Positions 1-5,143 of a stretch of DNA of 5,143 bases are shown piece after piece (within the stretch, counting starts at the first letter, position 1; every line of letters starts with the position of its first letter). The notes beneath the pieces were generated by a model. It did no database searches, was not told the origin of the DNA, and saw only the letters and a program-made list of their open reading frames with translations. The stretch comes from Prevotellaceae bacterium UBA1743 (GTDB taxonomy: Bacteria > Bacteroidota > Bacteroidia > Bacteroidales > Bacteroidaceae), in NCBI GenBank assembly GCA_002314945.1, contig DCHV01000045.1:1-5143 (forward strand), in the 5' to 3' direction. The translations under genes were made by a program, and so were the position numbers.

Positions 1-539
1 GCTATTCACGTACCGGAAAATCGGCCATGCTCTCCAGTGCAGGACGTGGCGATGATGCCTTGGATCAGATGGAAATCTTCATGTCTCATTTCCTGATGCC
101 CAACACGCTCTATGCCGAATCAGGACCTGTCATCGAGACTCCCCTGGCTGCCATGTCCTCGCTCCACGAATTCTATATGCAGGATTGGGGCGACCGCATC
201 CGCGTCTTCCATGGATGTCCCAAGCGTTGGGCCGATGCCTCTTTTGCTGGAATGAGGGCACAAGGTGCGTTCCTCGTCAGTGCCACACGTACTGGGGGCA
301 AAACGGTCTTTGTAGAGGTGGAGAGCGAGAAGGGTGGCATCTGCACCCTGCAGACACCCATCCCCGTAAAACAGCTGCAGACGAAGAAAGCCTTCTCCGT
401 AGTGGATGACTATACCATCCGATTCGAGACAAAGGCAGGCGAGACCATCCGACTCTTCAATAAGGAACAGGCGATGCAGAAGCCTCTCCCACTCCACCAC
501 GACAAGAGTGAATGGATGCCTTTCGGAGAACGCAAATAA
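1..539 (+). CDS. GH95-like glycoside hydrolase, C-terminal part (upstream tandem copy, 5' end outside window)
   Basis: This is the last ~179 codons of an exported glycosidase-like protein. The frame is open from base 3 (first full codon Tyr) to the TAA at 537-539, so the ATG at 27 is an internal Met, not the start. The fragment covers the end of the (alpha/alpha)6 catalytic domain, including the VIETP segment (Glu codon at 135-137), and the C-terminal beta domain with the W-x-D-A-S-F and RAQGAFLVSA motifs. It aligns without gaps to the end of the downstream gene. Six residues differ: His, Ile, Leu-Phe-Asn and Arg here, against Asn666, Thr709, Phe747-Thr748-Asp749 and His773 there. Family assignment rests on the complete paralogue; GH95 enzymes are known as alpha-L-fucosidases and alpha-L-galactosidases. 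The N-terminal domain, and thus whether this copy is full length, cannot be seen. Substrate is unknown. Confidence 0.85.
   Translation, partial: YSRTGKSAMLSSAGRGDDALDQMEIFMSHFLMPNTLYAESGPVIETPLAAMSSLHEFYMQDWGDRIRVFHGCPKRWADASFAGMRAQGAFLVSATRTGGKTVFVEVESEKGGICTLQTPIPVKQLQTKKAFSVVDDYTIRFETKAGETIRLFNKEQAMQKPLPLHHDKSEWMPFGERK
1..539 (+). repeat. Direct repeat, unit A (3' end of upstream hydrolase gene)
   Basis: This segment matches 2349-2887 with no insertion or deletion at a constant offset of 2348 bp. I count 20 substitutions: 26, 56, 140, 170, 210, 212, 242, 299, 302, 305, 340, 356, 374, 422, 453, 456, 457, 459, 532 and 533. Twelve are silent. Similarity fades right after the stop codon. The repeat continues upstream of the window to an unknown extent. 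Confidence 0.95.
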
Positions 540-562
540 ACAAATATCATAATCAATAAATA
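540..562 (+). other. Intercistronic spacer between the two hydrolase copies
   Basis: This 23-bp, very A/T-rich spacer lies between the stop of the upstream copy and the ATG of the downstream copy. It has no purine-rich Shine-Dalgarno, which is common in Bacteroidota, and no room for a promoter plus terminator. Read-through from the upstream gene is therefore likely. It shares little with the 11-bp spacer that follows the second copy, so it marks the duplication junction. Confidence 0.6.
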
Positions 563-2887
563 ATGAATAAAAAAACAATTTTGGCAGTTACTGCCACACT
601 ACTCTTCTCATTTTGCAACATCACCCAAGCCGGGAAATTGCAGAAGAAGATTGACTGGGCTTCCTTCTTGGCTCAGCATGATATGTACTGGAATCAAGTG
701 TCCTGCGACCCCGAGATGCCACAGAGGGATTTCGGACAACGCAGTGGTTACTACGCTGGCGCATTGATGGGAAACGGCTTGCTGGGAGTCAATATGTACA
801 AACTGCGAGACAATGTCTATCGCCTGAATGTAGGACGCAGCGATGTGACGGAAATACGCCAACCCTACGGCACATTCAATTCCGCACGTCTGCCCATCGG
901 CTACTTCACGTTGGCTCCCAAAGGCAACGTGAAGAAGGAAGAAATGCACCTCTCCCTCTACGATGCCGAAACCACGGGTACTTTCGTCACGGACAAGGGC
1001 GAACTGGATTTCCGTACCTATGTCCTCTCTACCCGCAACGTCATCGTGTTCGAATCGCAATGCAAGGGAGAGGGGATGGACGTGCAATGGGATTTCGTTC
1101 CACAGAAAGCCATCAGCCCCCGCTGCATCATCGAAAATGACTATCCCTTGGGCTATGTAAACAGTCGCAAGGAATCCAACCCTGCACCTACGCGTCAGGA
1201 CGAGGGTGATTTCCACTATCTCATCCAGCCCCTGGTCAAGGACACGGTCTTCACACATATCGGAGGAGCCTACGTAGTGGGATGGCACGAGGCAAAAGAG
1301 GGCACATCGCTGCGTGTGCTGGCTACCGTGACCAAGGCCGACGATGTGAACTCTGCACTGGAGGAGGCACGTACGCTACTGAAGAACGAGGTGAACGTGA
1401 AGGAGAAGAAACGCACGACGGCCCATCGTCGGTGGTGGCACAACTTCTACCAGCAAGCTGCCTTCCTGTCCTTCCCCGACATGAAGTACGAGAGTTTCTA
1501 CTGGGCACAGTACTACAAGTTTGCCTCTACGACACGACCTGGATGCCCTGTAGTGGATCTGATGGGCGTATGGCCAAACTACGACACACCATGGCCTGCT
1601 ATCTGGATGAACCTGAATATTCAGTTGACTTACTGCTGGCAGACGAAAGCCAACCTCGGTTTCCTGGCACAACCGCTGTGGGACGGACTATACACACATC
1701 GCGACAACCTGACTCGCAACGTGACAGACATACGCGGACAGGAGAGTTGGACCGATGCCATGGCTATCCCCCGTACCTGTACCTACGACTTCCATGCTCC
1801 ACTGGATCCGAATGGGGCGAAATGGAACGTATATGAGGTGGGTAATCTGGCTTGGACACTCCATTACTACTGGCTGCAATGCAACGCCTACGGCGACAAA
1901 GAACGCATGAGCCGCGAACTCTTCCCTATGCTCAAGGCTGCCGTGAACCTGTTCTTCCATATCATGGAACGCAACGACGAGGGAAAATATTGCCTGCCTT
2001 GCACGGCATCTCCCGAATATGCCGTAGGAAAGCCTGCAGGAAAGAATACCAACTACGACCTGGCCAACCTGAGACAGGGCCTCATCACCCTGCTGAAGAT
2101 CAACTCTATCTGCCAGCTGCACGATCCCATGGAAGCAAAGTGGAAGGATTGCCTGGACAACCTCATAGACTTCCGATATAGCGAGGAGACGGGATTCAAG
2201 GTGAGCGACGAACTGGAGTTCCTGGATACCTCGCACCGCCACTACTCCCACCTCTTCATGATCTATCCCTACTACATGCTCGACTGGAACAACCCCGCCG
2301 ACAAGAAGAAGATGGAACTGAGCATCGACCGATGGCAGGGTGACCAAGGCTATTCACGTACCGGAAAATCGGCAATGCTCTCCAGTGCAGGACGTGGCGA
2401 TGACGCCTTGGATCAGATGGAAATCTTCATGTCTCATTTCCTGATGCCCAACACGCTCTATGCCGAATCAGGACCTGTCATCGAGACACCCCTGGCTGCC
2501 ATGTCCTCGCTCCACGAGTTCTATATGCAGGATTGGGGCGACCGCATCCGCGTCTTCAACGGATGTCCCAAGCGTTGGGCCGATGCCTCCTTTGCTGGAA
2601 TGAGGGCACAAGGTGCGTTCCTCGTCAGTGCCACACGTACTGGGGGAAAGACTGTCTTTGTAGAGGTGGAGAGCGAGAAGGGTGGCACCTGCACCCTGCA
2701 GACTCCCATCCCCGTAAAACAACTGCAGACGAAGAAAGCCTTCTCCGTAGTGGATGACTATACCATCCGCTTCGAGACAAAGGCAGGCGAGACCATCCGA
2801 TTCACCGATAAGGAACAGGCGATGCAGAAGCCTCTCCCACTCCACCACGACAAGAGTGAATGGATGCCTTTCGGAGAACATAAATAA
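563..2887 (+). CDS. Exported GH95-like glycoside hydrolase (divergent alpha-L-fucosidase 2 relative), complete downstream copy
   Basis: The 774-residue protein has a Sec signal peptide (Lys3-Lys4, hydrophobic residues 5-20, probable cleavage after TQA at 23), so it should be periplasmic or outer-surface. An N-terminal beta-sandwich-like domain (about 30-290) carries the GNG motif at 70-72. The helical catalytic domain (about 300-660) has N-L-N-I-Q at 350-354, matching the GH95 N-I-N-T-E segment with its two catalytic asparagines (Asn350, Asn352). SPE at 483-485 matches the general acid (Glu485), and HRHYSHL at 558-564 is a further GH95 signature. A small beta domain ends the protein. At the usual GH95 catalytic Asp, this protein appears to have Glu641 (VIETP). 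Known GH95 members invert alpha-L-fucosides or alpha-L-galactosides; substrate here is not deducible. The start follows an A/T-rich leader 23 bp after the preceding paralogue, implying co-transcription. Fold and superfamily are fairly sure; fucosidase activity is only a possibility. Confidence 0.85.
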   Translation: MNKKTILAVTATLLFSFCNITQAGKLQKKIDWASFLAQHDMYWNQVSCDPEMPQRDFGQRSGYYAGALMGNGLLGVNMYKLRDNVYRLNVGRSDVTEIRQPYGTFNSARLPIGYFTLAPKGNVKKEEMHLSLYDAETTGTFVTDKGELDFRTYVLSTRNVIVFESQCKGEGMDVQWDFVPQKAISPRCIIENDYPLGYVNSRKESNPAPTRQDEGDFHYLIQPLVKDTVFTHIGGAYVVGWHEAKEGTSLRVLATVTKADDVNSALEEARTLLKNEVNVKEKKRTTAHRRWWHNFYQQAAFLSFPDMKYESFYWAQYYKFASTTRPGCPVVDLMGVWPNYDTPWPAIWMNLNIQLTYCWQTKANLGFLAQPLWDGLYTHRDNLTRNVTDIRGQESWTDAMAIPRTCTYDFHAPLDPNGAKWNVYEVGNLAWTLHYYWLQCNAYGDKERMSRELFPMLKAAVNLFFHIMERNDEGKYCLPCTASPEYAVGKPAGKNTNYDLANLRQGLITLLKINSICQLHDPMEAKWKDCLDNLIDFRYSEETGFKVSDELEFLDTSHRHYSHLFMIYPYYMLDWNNPADKKKMELSIDRWQGDQGYSRTGKSAMLSSAGRGDDALDQMEIFMSHFLMPNTLYAESGPVIETPLAAMSSLHEFYMQDWGDRIRVFNGCPKRWADASFAGMRAQGAFLVSATRTGGKTVFVEVESEKGGTCTLQTPIPVKQLQTKKAFSVVDDYTIRFETKAGETIRFTDKEQAMQKPLPLHHDKSEWMPFGEHK
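2349..2887 (+). repeat. Direct repeat, unit B (3' end of downstream hydrolase gene)
   Basis: This is the partner of 1-539. The 2348-bp offset equals the length of the complete gene (2325 bp) plus the 23-bp spacer, as expected for a whole-gene head-to-tail duplication. A pair this similar and this close is a substrate for homologous recombination (copy loss, copy gain, or conversion). Confidence 0.95.
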
Positions 2888-2898
2888 CAATCAGAAGT

Positions 2899-4194
2899 AT
2901 GGACAGAAGAGACTTTATGAAATCAGCCGCTGCCACGGCAGGACTCCTTTGGCTCAACGATTGGGAAAAGGTGTTTGCCGCGGGGGAGAATGATGCAGCA
3001 GTAGGGAAACCCTGGAAAGGATGGAAAAAGGGACAGTTCCAGATTCATTTCATCTATACGGGAGTGGCAGAATCCATGTTCATGATCTTCCCAGATGGAA
3101 CCACCATGTTGCTGGATTGCGGAGACCATGATGCGGCAGGCAGAGGAAAAAAGGCAGTCCCCATCCTGCCTAACAAGGAGAAACACGCAGGCGAGTGGAT
3201 AGCCCGCTACGTGAGCCGTGTGAATCCCCAGGGAAAGGATGTGGATTACATGATGCTGTCGCACTATCACAGCGATCACGGAGGATGCACAGGATTCTAT
3301 TCGAGCAAGGAGATGCGCGATGGGAAAGAGTATTTCCTGAGCGGTTTTGCCGAGGCAGGAGAGACATTGCGCTTCCACAAAGCCATCGACCGCTCATGGC
3401 CCACCTTCGACACGCCACTCCCCATGAAAGATGATTTCTGTGACGGAACCATAGCACTCATCAAGGGATTCTACGAATACCAACAGAAACATCACGGATT
3501 GCAGATCGAACGCTTCGAACTGGGACGCGAGGATCAGATAGCCCTGCTGCGCAAACCTTCCTCCTATCCCGATTTCAAGGTAAGGAACATCTGCGCCAAC
3601 GGAAAGATATGTTATGCCGACGGACACATTCGCGACCTCTATGGCGAACGTATTCAGAAAGACAATCTCAGCAATGTCAACGAGAACGGCATGAGTATGG
3701 GAATGGTGTTCTCCTATGGTGACTTCCGCTTCTTCACTGCAGGGGATTTCTCCGACAAATGGAAACTGGATGATGGTTCCTACCACGAGATAGAAGACGA
3801 TCTGGCCGAGGTATGCAGTCATGTCAATGTGGCAAAGATCAACCACCACGGACATTATTCTATGACCACCGACCTCATCAAGGCACTCAGTGCACAAGCC
3901 TACGTCAGTTGTGTATGGGATCAGGCACACAACGTGGATCCTGTGATGGAACGTCTCTCGGATCGTACCATCTACCCTGGCGATCGTGTCGTATGCCCCG
4001 GTATCATGCCATGCGAGAGACGTGCCGTACACGGAGGAAAAGAGTGGATGAAGGATGTGCCCGAGGCTTCCTACGAAGGAGGACACATCGTGCTGAACGT
4101 GGAGAAGGGAGGCAAACGCTTCTCCCTGTCCTACCTCACTGTCGCCGACGAATCGATGAAAGTACGCAGCGTCCTCAAGTTCCGCAGTATCTGA
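2899..4194 (+). CDS. Tat-signalled metallo-beta-lactamase-fold hydrolase (ComEC/Rec2-type MBL domain)
   Basis: The 431-residue protein opens with a twin-arginine signal (RRDFMK at 3-8, then an Ala/Leu-rich stretch to about 19, likely cleavage near VFAA at 25-28), which supports this ATG and a folded, metal-loaded periplasmic enzyme. The mature part is one MBL fold. It has a first beta-hairpin with FPDGTTMLLDCGD (64-76), the metal motif HYHSDH (His122, His124, Asp126, His127), the bridging-Asp segment TAGD (Asp283) and NHHGH (315-319) supplying a later His. The order and spacing resemble the MBL domain of ComEC/Rec2-type proteins, though the ComEC DVGQGD segment is replaced by YTGVAES (53-59). 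No membrane domain is present, so this is not a DNA-uptake channel. MBL enzymes cleave phosphodiester, ester or amide bonds; the substrate is unknown. The gene lies 11 bp after the hydrolase, implying a shared transcript and possibly a shared glycan or glycoconjugate target (inference). Confidence 0.85.
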   Translation: MDRRDFMKSAAATAGLLWLNDWEKVFAAGENDAAVGKPWKGWKKGQFQIHFIYTGVAESMFMIFPDGTTMLLDCGDHDAAGRGKKAVPILPNKEKHAGEWIARYVSRVNPQGKDVDYMMLSHYHSDHGGCTGFYSSKEMRDGKEYFLSGFAEAGETLRFHKAIDRSWPTFDTPLPMKDDFCDGTIALIKGFYEYQQKHHGLQIERFELGREDQIALLRKPSSYPDFKVRNICANGKICYADGHIRDLYGERIQKDNLSNVNENGMSMGMVFSYGDFRFFTAGDFSDKWKLDDGSYHEIEDDLAEVCSHVNVAKINHHGHYSMTTDLIKALSAQAYVSCVWDQAHNVDPVMERLSDRTIYPGDRVVCPGIMPCERRAVHGGKEWMKDVPEASYEGGHIVLNVEKGGKRFSLSYLTVADESMKVRSVLKFRSI

Positions 4195-4471
4195 AATATT
4201 CCATGAAAATATGCTGAAATCTGAAATCCTCTTCCACAGACGGTGGCTGCTTCTGATAGCAGTCCTGTTCTCCATTTTCCCAATACAGGGGGAGAAGGAG
4301 AATATAGATGTCCTGTGCGGAGAGGAGTACAGTTTCGAAATACCCCAATTCGATGGTCGCATACAGGGTTTGCAAGGCGAGTCTCTGTATGTGACCAACC
4401 CTTTCCAATACATCGGCCAAAACGTAAATAAACAGCAAAGCCGACGTTTTTCCTCCCGACACCACTTTTCT

Positions 4472-4483
4472 TTTTCCGGAAAA
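4472..4483. repeat. 12-bp perfect palindrome TTTTCCGGAAAA
   Basis: The sequence is fully self-complementary with no loop. It lies in the T-rich stretch where the preceding ORF stops looking coding. The left half recurs as TTTTTCCGG at about 4513-4521. It could be an operator-like dyad; no regulator gene is visible nearby and a chance match is possible in T-rich DNA. Confidence 0.4.
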
Positions 4484-4533
4484 CCATTCCAGAGCAATCT
4501 CTGTTCATTCTATTTTTCCGGTTGTTTTGTTCC

Positions 4534-4552
4534 GACTTTGCCGTGCAAAGTC
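4534..4552. repeat. Perfect 8-bp inverted repeat with 3-nt loop
   Basis: GACTTTGC and GCAAAGTC flank the loop CGT, giving a stable short hairpin in RNA from either strand. No T-run follows on either strand, so it is not a classical intrinsic terminator. It lies between the last operon-like ORF and nhaD and could mark a transcript 3' end or a protein-binding dyad. Function is not established. Confidence 0.45.
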
Positions 4553-4590
4553 ATCCGTACGACCAGAGCATGTGATTACTACATCTATGC

Positions 4591-4628
4591 TCTTAGGCGG
4601 ATATTGATTTAGCGGATATTTCTCTTAG
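4591..4628. repeat. Nested direct repeats upstream of nhaD
   Basis: GCGGATATT occurs at 4597-4605 and again at 4612-4620 (15-bp period). The pair is bracketed by TCTTAG at 4591-4596 and 4623-4628. A weak 6-bp inverted repeat (ATTTCT / AGAAAT, loop CTT) overlaps the right end at 4618-4632. The site is 70-107 bp before the nhaD start, a suitable place for a regulator-binding site, but this is inference from position only. Confidence 0.45.
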
Positions 4629-4697
4629 AAATTACAATGTGTCTTGTATGCTCGTACTGGACACTCTATTCCGTTACATCAATAAAAACAAAATGAA
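4613..4697 (+). other. Non-coding leader region of nhaD
   Basis: This 85-bp A/T-rich gap has no coding signal on either strand. It ends in an A-rich stretch (about 4681-4693) directly before the nhaD ATG, a translation leader typical of Bacteroidota, with no Shine-Dalgarno. I looked for the Bacteroidota sigma-factor pattern (TTTG, then TAnnTTTG about 20 bp later) and found no convincing match, so the nhaD promoter is not assigned. Confidence 0.5.
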
Positions 4698-5143
4698 ATG
4701 AATACACTTATCATTTTGTGCTTCATCATCGGTTATCTATTCATAGCCATGGAAAGCACAACCCACATCAACAAGAGTGGTGTGGCACTGCTCATGAGTG
4801 TCGTATGTTGGACGCTCTATATTCTCATGCCTACGGCAGATCACAGTGTCTTTGCATCCCACGTCAACGAAACTTGTGAGACCATCCTTTTTCTTCTGGG
4901 AGCAATGACTATTGTCGAAGTGCTCGACCAAAACGGATGCTTCAAATTCATCATCCATAGAATCCACACACGCAACCTCCGCTTGTTACTCTGGGTAATC
5001 ACATTACTCACCTTCATTCTGTCTGCCGTGTTGGACAACATGACCACCAGCATCCTGATGATAATGATGTTGCAGAAACTGGTTCCACAACGTAGCCAGC
5101 GCCTTCTGATATCAGGAATGGTAATCATTGCAGCCAATGCAGG
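4698..5143 (+). CDS. nhaD: NhaD-type sodium/proton antiporter, N-terminal part (3' end outside window)
   Basis: The first 148 codons of an inner-membrane ion antiporter (ArsB/NhaD superfamily) that exchanges Na+ (often Li+) for H+ in pH and salt homeostasis. Hydrophobic segments lie at about 3-18, 28-44, 62-76, 94-112 and 136-147. Diagnostic stretches are LLGAMTIVEVLD (66-77), SAVLDNMTTSI (109-119, with Asp113, Asn114 and Thr116 typical of the family) and VIIAANAG at the window edge (142-149), which leads into the conserved Gly-rich segment of NhaD. The ATG at 4698 is chosen because TM1 starts immediately after it. The ATG at 4693 gives only Met-Lys before a stop. The gene is about 500 bp from the MBL gene and is probably a separate transcription unit. 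NhaD homologues usually have about 450-500 residues, so roughly two thirds lie beyond the window. Confidence 0.9.
   Translation, partial: MNTLIILCFIIGYLFIAMESTTHINKSGVALLMSVVCWTLYILMPTADHSVFASHVNETCETILFLLGAMTIVEVLDQNGCFKFIIHRIHTRNLRLLLWVITLLTFILSAVLDNMTTSILMIMMLQKLVPQRSQRLLISGMVIIAANA

Larger units (their letters stand above)
4211..4612 (+). pseudogene. Small exported ORF of unknown function, possibly a truncated gene remnant
   Basis: The 133-codon frame starts 17 bp after the MBL gene. The N-terminus looks real: Arg10-Arg11 followed by a hydrophobic run (12-25), a Sec signal peptide with cleavage near Gly27, then a plausible mature start rich in Glu, Gly and Phe (CGEEYSFEIPQFDG at 36-49) to about codon 73. 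From about 4430 the translation loses protein-like character: it becomes rich in Ser, Phe, Cys and Arg, the DNA turns T-rich, and palindromes appear. I do not recognise a family. It may be the 5' end of a secreted-protein gene whose body was lost, with the frame running by chance into intergenic DNA to the TAG at 4610-4612. It could also be a genuine orphan protein. There is no lipobox, so it is not an obvious lipoprotein. Confidence 0.4.

Noticed and set aside
27..539. Separate 170-residue gene starting at the ATG at 27
   Set aside because: The frame is open upstream to the window edge and matches the interior of the complete paralogue, where the same Met is internal. This is a gene tail, not a start.
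608..1288. Antisense open frame (226 codons) opposite the hydrolase
   Set aside because: The + strand carries a signal peptide and family motifs here. The antisense frame has no supporting motif or start context and follows from the codon pattern of the real gene.
1..2887. Insertion sequence or transposition as the source of the repeat
   Set aside because: No transposase, terminal inverted repeat or target-site duplication is visible. The offset equals gene plus spacer, which fits simple tandem duplication.
3394..4497. Long antisense open frame (367 codons) opposite the MBL gene
   Set aside because: It is a shadow of a clear MBL gene with catalytic motifs on the + strand. Its translation shows no recognisable motif, and it crosses the MBL stop and the next ORF.
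4534..4552. Hairpin as an intrinsic terminator
   Set aside because: The stem is perfect but no T-run follows it on either strand.
4644..4673. TTG and TATTCCG about 20 bp apart as a Bacteroidota promoter for nhaD
   Set aside because: The spacing fits, but the -7 element matches the TAnnTTTG consensus poorly. A match this weak is expected by chance in A/T-rich DNA.
4693..4701. Two-codon ORF (ATG AAA TGA) overlapping the nhaD start
   Set aside because: It is too short to distinguish from chance. It serves only to exclude the ATG at 4693 as the nhaD start.

Overview
The window looks like a chromosomal stretch from a gut-type member of the Bacteroidales, plausibly Prevotellaceae or Bacteroidaceae. 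This is inferred from the gene types (exported GH95-like glycosidases and a Tat-signalled metallo-beta-lactamase-fold protein), the A-rich leaders without a strong Shine-Dalgarno, and the NhaD type. No rRNA or other taxonomic marker is present, so the genus is not established.

All recognisable genes lie on the + strand. Positions 1-539 are the 3' end of a GH95-like glycoside hydrolase gene that begins before the window. After 23 bp comes a complete paralogue (563-2887, 774 codons). The last 539 bp of the two genes align without gaps at an offset of 2348 bp and differ at 20 positions by my count (about 96% identity). The offset equals one gene plus the spacer, so this is a head-to-tail tandem duplication. 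Eleven bp downstream is a 431-codon exported MBL-fold protein (2899-4194) with a twin-arginine signal and an HxHxDH metal motif. Seventeen bp further is an ORF (4211-4612) with a good signal peptide whose sequence stops looking like protein after about codon 73. It may be a truncated remnant.

Positions 4613-4697 are non-coding. The T-rich stretch from about 4430 to 4697 holds a 12-bp palindrome, an 8-bp-stem hairpin and a small nested repeat, none with a clear assigned role. At 4698 the N-terminal third or so of an NhaD-type sodium/proton antiporter begins and runs off the window end.

The close spacing (23, 11 and 17 bp) suggests that the two hydrolases, the MBL protein and the small exported ORF are co-transcribed. 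Both types of enzyme are predicted to act outside the cytoplasm, which fits a glycan-processing locus. Substrate and transporter genes cannot be seen here. nhaD probably starts a separate unit concerned with ion homeostasis. The points most worth a second look are the tandem near-identical hydrolases, the Glu replacing the usual GH95 Asp in their catalytic region, and their pairing with the MBL protein.
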